Shown in pieces: positions 1 through 7,155 of a DNA stretch of 64,000 nucleotides (position 1 is the stretch's first letter; every line of letters begins with the position of its first letter). This DNA comes from Pseudomonas sp. HMWF032 (lineage in GTDB: Bacteria > Pseudomonadota > Gammaproteobacteria > Pseudomonadales > Pseudomonadaceae), in contig NZ_QAIG01000013.1 in NCBI RefSeq assembly GCF_003060885.1, forward strand, positions 172,989-236,988. Reading direction: 5' to 3'. Position numbers and translations under genes: made by a program. The notes beneath the pieces were generated by a model. It was not told the DNA's origin. It ran no database searches and saw nothing but the letters and a program-made list of their open reading frames with translations.

Positions 1-2
1 AT

Positions 3-599
3 CCCCACGTCAGTTTTGCCGAACTGCCCGAGTTGCTGGGCAAAATCGACAGCACCCGCATCAGCACCCTAACCCGCTGCGCCATTCGCCTACTGGTGCT
101 GACCGCCGTGCGCCCAGGCGAGTTACGCACTGCGCCCTGGTCTGAGTTTGATCTTGATTCGGCCACCTGGACGATCCCGAAAGAACGCATGAAAGCACGC
201 CGCCCGCATGTGGTGCCCCTGCCCCGCCAAGCCGTGGCCATCCTGCGCAGCCTGGAGGCCATCAGCGGCAGCTATCCGCTGTTATTCCCCGGCCAGCAAA
301 GCAGCGAACGCCCAATGAGCGAAAACACCATCAACAAGGCGCTGCGCCTTATGGGTTACGAAGGTCGGCAAACCGGCCACGGCTTCCGCCACCTACTGAG
401 TACCGAACTTAACGGACGCGGCTATAACCGGGACTGGATCGAACGCCAGCTTGCCCACGGCGATGCCGACGAAATACGCGACACCTACAACCACGCCACC
501 TACCTGGAACAGCGCCGGGAAATGATGCAAGCGTGGGCTGATTCAATAGATGCAATTTGCTCGGGCGGCAACGTGGTGAGCATCAAGCGCAAGGCTTAA
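3..599 (+). CDS. Tyrosine recombinase (P4-type integrase), C-terminal part, truncated by window edge
   Basis: This is the catalytic domain of a phage integrase that would recombine the element with its tRNA attachment site. The open frame continues to the left edge, so the N-terminal arm-binding and core-binding domains are missing from view. Visible catalytic signatures are the first arginine in AVRPGEL, the HGFRH box (H-x-x-R), the histidine in LAHGD and the tyrosine about ten residues later in TYNHATYLEQRREMM, a run typical of P4-type integrases. It heads the element and reads toward the cargo genes. An internal TTG at 33 is not the real start. Confidence 0.93.
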   Translation, partial: PHVSFAELPELLGKIDSTRISTLTRCAIRLLVLTAVRPGELRTAPWSEFDLDSATWTIPKERMKARRPHVVPLPRQAVAILRSLEAISGSYPLLFPGQQSSERPMSENTINKALRLMGYEGRQTGHGFRHLLSTELNGRGYNRDWIERQLAHGDADEIRDTYNHATYLEQRREMMQAWADSIDAICSGGNVVSIKRKA

Positions 600-698
600 C
601 GGTTTTGGCTGGCCTAGCCCGACGGGGCGAAAAGCGGACACCCATCCGCCTGGCTAGCCAACTTTTTAACAATGGGCACGCCTTGGGAAGGCAAAAGA

Positions 699-1811
699 AT
701 GGACAAGCTTTATAGATTGCTGGATTGGCTAACCTTATCTCAGGCTGTGGACTGGTTAGAAACGCTAACCCAAACCAAGATAAGTGACTGGAATTTGCTA
801 CAACTCTGCGAGTCTGGGCAATGTGCTGCATATATCGAAAGCTCTGGCCTTGACGGCGTTTCCGCTGATTTTGCGCACTCGGTTGTATCAGGCATTGGCA
901 AGCAGAAAGTTTTAAATCCGATAGAGCTTTTAGACTGTGGCGAGCCTAAGGAAAGGGTTTTAAATCTGTTCGGTCTTGCACTAGTTCAAGAAATCACTGA
1001 AGCCCTCCCCAGCAGCGATGACCACACGCAAGAGATGGAACTTGATTGGTGCGCAAAAACCTCCATGTACCATCTATCCGCACTTTTCAAACGCGCAGAG
1101 GTTGAAGCGCTCGCAAGTAAAATGAATGGAGAGAATAAGCAGTCCGCAGACACAAGAACCGAAATTCAAAAACTTTATTCGCAATTAAATTGCCTTCAAC
1201 TGCAATTGCGCGACGAAGATAAAAAATTTGCTGAGTCAGAACTTAACCCAATTCAAACAGCAAAAATTAAGCGATTAGAAGAGGCATTAGCGGCAGCAAA
1301 CGCAAGAGCCGAACAAGCGGAAAAGGCACTAACTAACGTAGCTGAATTAACCAAGAGCAAGGAAGCAGATTCTCAACTTCACCAGATTCAAAACCAGACT
1401 CAAGCAGCCGTGATAGATCGGTTAGGACAGGCATTAGCGGAAGCAAACGCAAGGGCCGAGCAGGCGGAAAAGGCACTTACTAAAGCCGCTGAAGCAACCG
1501 AGAGTAATGCCGAGAGCGCCTCGCAATGGTTCAACAAGCCGGCTGCCAACCAACCTAGTAACAATCATCGGCCGTACTTGCTAACAATCGCCGGACTTCT
1601 GAGCCTACTTCTTGACCGTAAACGCCCTAACTACAACCAAGGGAGCGCTGCAAAAGCTATCGCGCAAAAAGGCTGGCATGGTGCTGGTGAGCGCCAGGTA
1701 AACGATCTTTTTGCAAAAGCCAACGCTGCTGCTAAAGACGCCACCTCAGATGCCATAGCCAAAGCAATCGAAGTGCAAGAAGGCAACGCCACAAGGCCAA
1801 CCGAAGGCTGA
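699..1811 (+). CDS. Uncharacterised coiled-coil cargo protein with an internal 49-residue repeat
   Basis: I do not recognise this 370-residue protein. The ATG at 699 is chosen because GGAAGG lies eight bases upstream; an in-frame ATG at 672 has no ribosome binding site. Residues 1 to about 150 look globular and contain a helix-turn-helix-like stretch (TLSQAVDWLETLTQ). Residues about 150-270 are a charged heptad-rich coiled coil with two near-identical copies of R-L-x-x-A-L-A-x-A-N-A-R-A-E-Q-A-E-K-A-L-T starting at residues 192 and 241. The C-terminus (about 290-350) is a compact helical domain of a kind often seen in phage accessory proteins. The gene is visibly AT-richer than the flanking genes. 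Its place between integrase and alpA is a usual cargo slot in such elements. Function unknown. Confidence 0.8.
   Translation: MDKLYRLLDWLTLSQAVDWLETLTQTKISDWNLLQLCESGQCAAYIESSGLDGVSADFAHSVVSGIGKQKVLNPIELLDCGEPKERVLNLFGLALVQEITEALPSSDDHTQEMELDWCAKTSMYHLSALFKRAEVEALASKMNGENKQSADTRTEIQKLYSQLNCLQLQLRDEDKKFAESELNPIQTAKIKRLEEALAAANARAEQAEKALTNVAELTKSKEADSQLHQIQNQTQAAVIDRLGQALAEANARAEQAEKALTKAAEATESNAESASQWFNKPAANQPSNNHRPYLLTIAGLLSLLLDRKRPNYNQGSAAKAIAQKGWHGAGERQVNDLFAKANAAAKDATSDAIAKAIEVQEGNATRPTEG
1272..1481 (+). repeat. Direct repeat inside the cargo gene, 63-bp units 147 bp apart
   Basis: Units at 1272-1334 and 1419-1481 encode 21-residue copies differing at three residues (E-E, A against G-Q, E). 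They are close at DNA level too, for example the shared runs GCATTAGCGG and GCAAACGCAAG, suggesting a recent internal duplication of a coiled-coil segment. Confidence 0.8.
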
Positions 1812-1813
1812 TT

Positions 1814-1848
1814 TTTTGCAATTGCAAAACCCGCACTTGCAGTTGCAA
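1814..1848. promoter_or_regulatory. Paired operator-like palindromes upstream of the AlpA-type gene
   Basis: TTTTGCAATTGCAAAA at 1814-1829 is a perfect 16-bp palindrome. A second near-palindrome, TTGCAGTTGCAA, lies at 1837-1848. Their shared core is TTGCA-N2-TGCAA and the centres are 21 bp apart, two helical turns, as expected for cooperative binding of two dimers. They sit between the cargo gene stop and the AlpA-type start at 1915, so they probably control the replication operon. Which protein binds is not shown by the sequence. Confidence 0.6.
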
Positions 1849-1914
1849 CGACTCCGAGAAAGCGACGAGTCAACCTATGTCCATGTTCCCAACACCGCCC
1901 AAGGAGGCGATAAC

Positions 1915-2145
1915 ATGGTCATACCAGCCCCAGCAGTAAACGCAGAGAACTCGCGCAGATTCATCAAATTGCGTGAAGTGAAAAACCTAACAACTTTTTC
2001 CACTTCCGAGATTTATAGGCGCATAGCCGCAGGCACTTTCCCCGCGCAAATCAGCCTTGGCCCAAAGTCAGTGGTTTGGCAGTTAAGCGAGATACAAGCC
2101 TGGTGCGACGCCCGCATAGCCGACAGCCGTGGCGAGGTGGCCTAA
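1915..2145 (+). CDS. AlpA family transcriptional regulator / excisionase-like
   Basis: A 76-residue protein with the AlpA/MerR-like winged helix: LREVKNLTTFSTSEIYRRIAAG, then FPAQISLGPKSVVW and LSEIQAWCDARI. In P4-like elements AlpA-type proteins activate or repress integrase and excision functions. The start at 1915 follows a strong AAGGAGG six bases upstream; the frame is open back to 1816 but those upstream codons look non-coding. The stop overlaps the next start (TAATG at 2143-2147), so translation is coupled. The operator pair at 1814-1848 lies about 70-100 bp upstream. Confidence 0.88.
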   Translation: MVIPAPAVNAENSRRFIKLREVKNLTTFSTSEIYRRIAAGTFPAQISLGPKSVVWQLSEIQAWCDARIADSRGEVA

Positions 2146-2393
2146 TGGACATTCGCCACGGCAACACCAGCGCCAGCGCCCAACGCAACCGCCTGTTAGC
2201 CCGCCTGCAACTTGGCCCCATAGATACCCTGACCGCTAGGCGCGAACTAAATATCCTCATGCCCGCAGCCAGGATCAAAGAGCTTAAAGAGCGCGGCAAT
2301 CCGATAAGTAAACAGCGCATCAGCATGACCGACGAACAGGGCCGCACCCACCACGGCATCGCGTTGTATTACCTAACCCAAACCGGGGAATAA
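2145..2393 (+). CDS. Small helix-turn-helix protein
   Basis: An 82-residue protein resembling the small HTH proteins common in proteobacterial prophages and islands. The middle reads RLLARLQLGPIDTLTARREL, the usual opening of this HTH, followed by ILMPAARIKELKERGNPI and a short beta wing around HHGIALYYL. The start at 2145 overlaps the alpA-like stop by one base. It probably regulates element genes; the partner site is unknown. An upstream in-frame start at 2076 would lie inside alpA and is rejected. Confidence 0.8.
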   Translation: MDIRHGNTSASAQRNRLLARLQLGPIDTLTARRELNILMPAARIKELKERGNPISKQRISMTDEQGRTHHGIALYYLTQTGE

Positions 2394-2396
2394 CCA

Positions 2397-2507
2397 TGAC
2401 CAGTTTTCAACGCTGCCACTTGGCGGCAACGGGATCGGCGTGCCCAGAAAAAGCCAACCGCTGCACAGTCACCTATAACCGGGGAGGTTTGCCATGGACT
2501 GTGTAAG
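2397..2507 (+). CDS. Possible 36-residue small protein overlapping the primase start
   Basis: An ATG three bases after the HTH stop opens a 36-codon frame with three cysteines (RCHLAATGSACPEKANRC) and ends at 2507, overlapping the primase start (2494) by 14 bases in another frame. The spacing fits a translationally coupled small gene, as found in phage operons, but there is no clear Shine-Dalgarno of its own. It could be only a leader frame. No function can be assigned. Confidence 0.4.
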
Positions 2508-3363
2508 CCAATTTCGCCAAGCCCTGGAGGGGGCTTTCGGGCCGCTGGATTGGCTGCCCATACCAGACAACATGATTCATCGCTTCCGCGTGCCTGGCGA
2601 CAAGCCCGGCACCCTGAATGGCTGGTATCTGCTGTTTGCCGATGGCATCGCCTCGGGCGTGTTTGGCAGTTGGAAGGCCGGTGGCTCGCACACCTGGAGC
2701 AGCCGCAAACCGTCCAACCCAAGCGAAGCGCGCATGCTGACCGAGCGCATCAATCAAGCCCGGCAACAACGGGCCAACGAGCAGCGCCAACGCCAGCAAG
2801 CCGCAGCAGACTATGCCAACCGGCTATGGCGCGATGCTCGCCGCGCCGACCCTGCACACCTGTATCTAACCCGCAAAGCTGTGCGCCCCTATGCGCTGCG
2901 CCAGCACGGTGACGCCTTGCTGGTGCCGCTGGTGCATGACGGCCAAGTGGTCAACGTACAACGCATCTACCCGGACGGCAGCAAGCGTTTTTTGTCGGGC
3001 GGCATGGTCAGCGCGTGTTATTCGCCCCTTGGCCTGATAACCCCCGGCCAAGCGCTGTACATCTGCGAGGGCTGGGCAACCGGTGCAACCTTGCACGCTG
3101 AAACCGGGGCCGCCGTGGCCTGCGCCATGAATGCCGGAAACCTGCTGCCCGTCGCGCAACGCTTACAGCGCCAGCACCGTGACGCCGTGCTGATTATGGC
3201 CGGTGACGACGACCGCATGACCGAGGGCAACCCCGGCCGCACTGCCGCCATCAAAGCCGCCGCCACTATTGGCTGTGGCTTGGTGATGCCGCCGTGGTCA
3301 GGGGCCGAACCGTTGGCGCTGTCCGACTTTAACGACCTGGCCAACTGGAGGGCTGCGCAATGA
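2494..3363 (+). CDS. TOPRIM-domain primase-like protein
   Basis: A 289-residue protein resembling the primase part of P4 alpha-like replication proteins. Residues about 1-70 have the HRFRVPGDKPGTLNGWYLLF region common to these proteins. A TOPRIM fold follows: the acidic glutamate in LYICEGWATGATL (about residue 190) and the D-x-D in IMAGDDDRM (about residue 230), then a lysine-containing helix. A GGGGAGG lies 8-14 bases before the ATG. The stop overlaps the next gene as ATGA. No N-terminal zinc finger is seen, so primase activity is inferred, not shown. Confidence 0.85.
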   Translation: MDCVSQFRQALEGAFGPLDWLPIPDNMIHRFRVPGDKPGTLNGWYLLFADGIASGVFGSWKAGGSHTWSSRKPSNPSEARMLTERINQARQQRANEQRQRQQAAADYANRLWRDARRADPAHLYLTRKAVRPYALRQHGDALLVPLVHDGQVVNVQRIYPDGSKRFLSGGMVSACYSPLGLITPGQALYICEGWATGATLHAETGAAVACAMNAGNLLPVAQRLQRQHRDAVLIMAGDDDRMTEGNPGRTAAIKAAATIGCGLVMPPWSGAEPLALSDFNDLANWRAAQ

Positions 3364-4898
3364 CTGCAACCGTCGATAGTCCATTGGTGCCCGCGCCCTG
3401 CACTGTGCCCGACCCAATAACCGAGGCACTGGCAAAGCTCAAAGACGACCCCGGCGCACTGTTTGAACGTGAAGTGCTGGCCCTGCTGCGCCAGGTGCGC
3501 AAAGCCGAGCCAGCACGCTGGGCACGCATACGCCAGCAGGCCAAGGAAACTAAAACAGTCAGCGTGGCCGACCTGGACAAACTCACCAACGAGCAAGGCG
3601 CAACCAACACCGCAGCCGATGGCGAGATATTCCCCGAAGTCACGCTATGGCACGAGCCGGTAAATGGTGCCGCCCTGCTGGACGCGTTAGCGAGCATCAC
3701 CAAGCGCCATGTGATCGCAGACCCGGCCACCATCCACGCCGCCGCATTGTGGGCTGCACTTACCTGGTTTATCGACGTGGTGGACGTGGCCCCGATTGCC
3801 AATATCACCGCACCGGAAAAGCGCTGTGGCAAAACCGTATTGCTTGGCGTACTGGCGCGCCTTTGTTGCCGCCCGCTTGCCGTTTCCAATATCGCCCCGG
3901 CGGCATTGTTTCGCGCCATTGAGCTATGGCAACCCACACTGCTAATCGACGAGGTGGACGCTTTTCTGGCCGAGCATGAGGAAGCGCGGGGCATACTCAA
4001 TGCAGGCTTTACCCGTGACAGTGCGTTTGTGATCCGCTGCGTGGGTGATGAGCACACGCCAACCCGTTTCAACGTATGGGGCGCTAAGGCGTTGTGCGGC
4101 ATTGGCAAGATTGCCGACACCCTGGCAGACCGCAGCATTCCCCTGCGTTTGCGGCGCAAAAAGACCGGTGAAAGCACGGTAAAAATCCGCCATGCCAATG
4201 CACTGGAGTTTGCGCAACTGGGCGGCCGATTGGCCCGCTTTGCCATCGACAACCGGGAGGCGGTACGCAAGGCCAGGCCCGCCGAAATCGAGGGGCTGAA
4301 TGATCGCGCCAACGACTGCTGGGAACCCCTGTTAGCCGTGGCCGAAATGGCCGGAGGTGACTGGCCACGCCTTGCACGTTCCGCAGCGTTGGCCCTGCAT
4401 GGCCTGGAGGAAGACACGCCCAGCATCGGGGCCGAGTTGCTGACCGGCATACGGGAGGCTTTCGATAACCGCCACACCGACAGGCTATCAACCGCCGACC
4501 TGCTGGACGCCCTGGCCGAGAATGACGAATCACCCTGGGCAACCTGGAACCGGGGCAAGCCCATGACCCCGCACCAGCTCGCCAAACGCCTGGGCGAATT
4601 TGCCATCACATCCAACACCGTGCGCATCGGCAGCAAAACGCCTAAAGGCTATCGCCTGGAGCAGTTCACCGAGGCGTTTGAGCGCTACCTTTGCAACGAC
4701 ACTCCCAACGCAACCGCAACACCGCCACAACCCAGCAACCACGGGCCTTGCAGCCAATCCACAAGCGCAACACCGCACCCCGCTGTTGCGCCTTCTGCCA
4801 GCCTGAAAGCCAGTAACCACAAGGCTTGTGGCGTTGTTGCGGCTCTGCACCCCCCGGTGCAAGACAAACAAGCCAGCAACGACTTCGAGGATTTTTAA
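3360..4898 (+). CDS. DUF3631-type ATPase/helicase-like replication protein
   Basis: A 512-residue protein probably working with the preceding TOPRIM protein in element replication. It has a Walker-A-like loop in APEKRCGKTVLLG (about residue 155), a Walker B in TLLIDEVDAFL (about 195), a sensor region around RFNVWGAKALCGIG and an arginine patch DRSIPLRLRRK, all typical of DUF3631 proteins. The last 65 residues (about 448-512) are proline, serine, threonine and alanine rich and look disordered. The ATGA overlap with the primase-like gene implies coupled translation. In P4 these functions are fused in one alpha protein; here they are split. Confidence 0.88.
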   Translation: MTATVDSPLVPAPCTVPDPITEALAKLKDDPGALFEREVLALLRQVRKAEPARWARIRQQAKETKTVSVADLDKLTNEQGATNTAADGEIFPEVTLWHEPVNGAALLDALASITKRHVIADPATIHAAALWAALTWFIDVVDVAPIANITAPEKRCGKTVLLGVLARLCCRPLAVSNIAPAALFRAIELWQPTLLIDEVDAFLAEHEEARGILNAGFTRDSAFVIRCVGDEHTPTRFNVWGAKALCGIGKIADTLADRSIPLRLRRKKTGESTVKIRHANALEFAQLGGRLARFAIDNREAVRKARPAEIEGLNDRANDCWEPLLAVAEMAGGDWPRLARSAALALHGLEEDTPSIGAELLTGIREAFDNRHTDRLSTADLLDALAENDESPWATWNRGKPMTPHQLAKRLGEFAITSNTVRIGSKTPKGYRLEQFTEAFERYLCNDTPNATATPPQPSNHGPCSQSTSATPHPAVAPSASLKASNHKACGVVAALHPPVQDKQASNDFEDF

Positions 4899-4900
4899 CC

Positions 4901-5248
4901 ATGGCCGCCCTGGACTATCTGCACCGCGCTGGCCTGGCCGTCGAAATCCATGGCGAGCGCTTACGCCTGCGCCCTGGTGAACGCATCACCGACAACGTGC
5001 GCCAGTTTGTCCGCCAACACCGTGACGCACTTTTTGCCGAAGTGCGCGCCCAGCATTACCCGCCAACAGCGGAGGTTATGCGCTGGTTAAACAGCGTGGC
5101 GCGCTACCTGAACTGCACACCGGGCTATTTGCTCGCACAGGGTTTTATTGATCGCCACGACTTGAGCGAACAGCACCGCAGCCATCCACGCCAGGTAGCG
5201 GCATTGATCCGCACACACCCGGCTTGGCCGATGGCTCGCGATGATTAA
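4901..5248 (+). CDS. Small protein with TubC-docking-like N-terminus
   Basis: A 115-residue protein starting two bases after the ATPase stop. The first 50 residues (LDYLHRAGLAVEIHGERLRL, then RPGERITDNVRQFVRQHRDAL) match the pattern of the TubC N-terminal docking fold found in many mobile-element proteins. The rest is helical without a recognised motif. It belongs to the replication operon; its role is unknown, possibly a protein-protein adaptor. Confidence 0.7.
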   Translation: MAALDYLHRAGLAVEIHGERLRLRPGERITDNVRQFVRQHRDALFAEVRAQHYPPTAEVMRWLNSVARYLNCTPGYLLAQGFIDRHDLSEQHRSHPRQVAALIRTHPAWPMARDD

Positions 5249-5283
5249 AAAAGCATTTTGCCAATTGATTTAGGTTCACGCCG

Positions 5284-5892
5284 ATGGCCAGACAACGCGA
5301 AAAAGACAGCACAGACGATTACCGCACGCTGAACATCAGCGCCCTAAAACGTAAAAACCTTTTGCGGCAGGGCGCGTCTTTTCAGTGGGAATGGTGGCGA
5401 CGGGGCGAAAAGGTGGCGAGCATCGGCATTGCCATTGAGAACCGGCAAAGCATGCGCCTGCGCTATCAAAGCCGAAGCCGTGGCAGCGAACCGACCCAGC
5501 ATGATTACCCGGTGACAATCACCTGGACACCTTGCCACCTTGGCGGGGAACGTCCGTGGTTGCATTGTCCGTGCTGTGGTCGGCGCGTGGCCAAGTTATA
5601 TGGCGGCAGCGTATTTGCCTGCCGCTATTGCCTGCGCCTTAACTATCCATGCCAGCAAGCCAGCAAAGGCGACAGGGCACTCAATCAAGCCTGGGCGCTG
5701 CGCCATAAATTAGGCTGCGATGCCGGGCCATTCGATTTCCCAGCCCAATACATAAGTCGCCCCAAAGGCATGCACCGCATGACCTTTGCCAAGCGCATCG
5801 AAAAGCTCACGCGCATCGAAGAAAAGGCCATGGCAGATGCCGTCACAGCAATGCAAAAGCTCGGGATAAGGATCGACGCCATTACCCCCTGA
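5284..5892 (+). CDS. Zinc-ribbon hypothetical protein of the island
   Basis: A 202-residue protein, the last gene of the element. It has a beta-rich N-terminus and a likely zinc ribbon, HCPCCGRRVAKLY then FACRYCLRLNYPCQ (about residues 96-125), with two C-x2-C pairs about 17 residues apart. The C-terminus is a basic helical region (MHRMTFAKRIEKLTRIEEK). Similar proteins occur at the end of proteobacterial islands, but no function is established to my knowledge. AGG lies nine bases before the start. Confidence 0.75.
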   Translation: MARQREKDSTDDYRTLNISALKRKNLLRQGASFQWEWWRRGEKVASIGIAIENRQSMRLRYQSRSRGSEPTQHDYPVTITWTPCHLGGERPWLHCPCCGRRVAKLYGGSVFACRYCLRLNYPCQQASKGDRALNQAWALRHKLGCDAGPFDFPAQYISRPKGMHRMTFAKRIEKLTRIEEKAMADAVTAMQKLGIRIDAITP

Positions 5893-6000
5893 ATAGACCG
5901 CACTTGCCGCTATTCAGCCTGGCGCATACCATACGCGCCGAACCGGCATGGCCTGGGAAGCACCAGCAATAAAGCCAGCTCGCTAGGTGGGTACTTTTAG

Positions 6001-6024
6001 TTTTAGGGGCATTTTTAGGGGCAT
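6001..6024 (+). repeat. Exact 12-bp tandem repeat, probable integrase arm-type sites
   Basis: TTTTAGGGGCAT occurs twice head to tail at 6001-6012 and 6013-6024, with a partial third copy (ACTTTTAG) just upstream. Short G-rich tandem repeats of this kind lie beside the attachment sites of P4-type integrases and are likely arm-binding sites. The position 60 bp inside the probable attR supports this. Confidence 0.55.
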
Positions 6025-6083
6025 TAAGTCGCTACCAAAACTGCAAAACTCAGTGATTACGCAGCCTATAGCCTTTGGTTTGG

Positions 6084-6100
6084 TTCCGCCCCTGGCACCA
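6084..6100 (+). other. Probable attR: remnant of a tRNA-Phe 3' end
   Basis: TTCCGCCCCTGGCACCA matches, from memory, the end of Pseudomonas tRNA-Phe (TTCCGCCCCTGGGCACCA) except for one missing G in the acceptor strand. No tRNA body precedes it, so it is only a 3' fragment, as expected at the far end of an element integrated in a tRNA gene. A terminator follows at once (6111-6147), as would follow the original tRNA. Confidence 0.6.
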
Positions 6101-6110
6101 CTAATACCGG

Positions 6111-6147
6111 AAAACCCCAAGCGAGCTAAACCTCCTTGGGGTTTTTT
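6111..6147 (+). terminator. Rho-independent terminator at the element-chromosome junction
   Basis: An 11-bp stem, AAAACCCCAAG with CTTGGGGTTTT, a 13-base loop, then a T run to 6147. It is probably the original terminator of the tRNA into which the element inserted. Confidence 0.8.
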
Positions 6148-6362
6148 AATGCCTGTATTTCAACTCGCACCCCAAAGCCGATAGGCGCCAGCAGAAATTG
6201 TGCACGCGCGACAGCCAACTGCAGCCAGGCGACACCGTAACCAGCCAAGCCGGGCACGGCCGGTAAACGGCTTGGCGGCCAGCGAAACGCTATGCTAGCT
6301 TGACGCCTCGCCAGGAAGGCCAGACAACGCCTGAGCGCACCCGAACAAGAAGAGGACACCCC

Positions 6363-7136
6363 ATGGCCGAGGCCACGCCTGCGCTGGAAATTCGCGATCT
6401 GCACAAACGCTACGGCGACCTTGAGGTGCTCAAGGGCATCTCCCTCACCGCTCGCGACGGCGATGTGATTTCCATCCTCGGCTCATCCGGCTCCGGCAAA
6501 TCGACCTTTCTGCGCTGCATCAACCTGCTGGAAAACCCACACAAGGGGCAGATCATCGTGGCTGGCGAGGAGCTCAAACTCAAAGCCACGAAGAATGGCG
6601 ACCTGGTTGCCACTGACAACCGCCAGATCAATCGCCTGCGCAGCGAGATCGGCTTTGTCTTTCAGAATTTCAATCTGTGGCCGCACATGAGCGTGCTCGA
6701 TAACATCATCGAGGCACCGCGCCGTGTACTCGGCAAGAGCAAGGCTGAAGCCATCGAAATGGCCGAAGCGTTGCTGGCCAAGGTCGGTATTGCCGACAAG
6801 CGCCACGTTTACCCCAATCAGCTTTCCGGCGGCCAGCAACAACGCGCAGCCATTGCCCGCACCCTGGCCATGCAGCCGAAAGTCATCCTGTTCGATGAGC
6901 CCACGTCGGCCCTCGACCCGGAGATGGTACAAGAAGTGCTTAATGTGATCCGCGCACTCGCCGAAGAAGGCCGCACCATGCTGCTGGTTACCCACGAGAT
7001 GAACTTTGCTCGCCAGGTGTCCAGTGAAGTGGTGTTCCTGCATCAGGGCCTGGTCGAAGAACAAGGCTCTCCTGAACAGGTATTCGAAAACCCGAATTCG
7101 GCGCGCTGCAAACAATTCATGTCCAGCAACCACTGA
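6363..7136 (+). CDS. Polar amino-acid ABC transporter ATP-binding protein
   Basis: A 257-residue HisP/GlnQ-type ATPase that powers uptake through the two permeases downstream. Visible motifs are Walker A GSSGSGKST (about residue 40), the Q-loop in VFQNFNLWPHM, the signature LSGGQQQRAAIARTLA, Walker B ILFDEPTSALDPEM and the switch histidine in LLVTHEMNFA. The start at 6363 has GAGGAC nine bases upstream; the frame extends upstream without support. It is first in a four-gene operon (ATPase, binding protein, permease, permease), the order I recall for PA5152-PA5155. Confidence 0.95.
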   Translation: MAEATPALEIRDLHKRYGDLEVLKGISLTARDGDVISILGSSGSGKSTFLRCINLLENPHKGQIIVAGEELKLKATKNGDLVATDNRQINRLRSEIGFVFQNFNLWPHMSVLDNIIEAPRRVLGKSKAEAIEMAEALLAKVGIADKRHVYPNQLSGGQQQRAAIARTLAMQPKVILFDEPTSALDPEMVQEVLNVIRALAEEGRTMLLVTHEMNFARQVSSEVVFLHQGLVEEQGSPEQVFENPNSARCKQFMSSNH

Positions 7137-7155
7137 AAACACGGAGCAACTACGC

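Larger units (their letters stand above)
1..6100. mobile_element. Right part of a P4-like integrated satellite or genomic island, left end outside the window
   Basis: The stretch groups a tyrosine integrase, an AlpA-type regulator, a TOPRIM primase-like protein and a DUF3631 ATPase, which is the core layout of P4-like satellites and related islands. All genes run rightward in tight overlaps. No capsid, terminase or lysis gene is visible, so it would depend on a helper or be cryptic. The right border is set near 6100 by a 12-bp tandem repeat (6001-6024) and a tRNA-Phe-like 3' end (6084-6100). Chromosomal genes resume at 6363. The left border and the intact tRNA should lie before position 1. 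Confidence 0.8.

Noticed and set aside
672..698. Earlier start for the cargo protein
   Set aside because: No ribosome binding site at 672, whereas 699 has GGAAGG at good distance.
6001..6024. Possible CRISPR-like or satellite repeat
   Set aside because: Only two full 12-bp copies without spacers; better explained as integrase arm sites.
5987..6184. 65-codon frame across the right end of the element
   Set aside because: It spans the tandem repeat, the tRNA-like fragment and a terminator; not coding.
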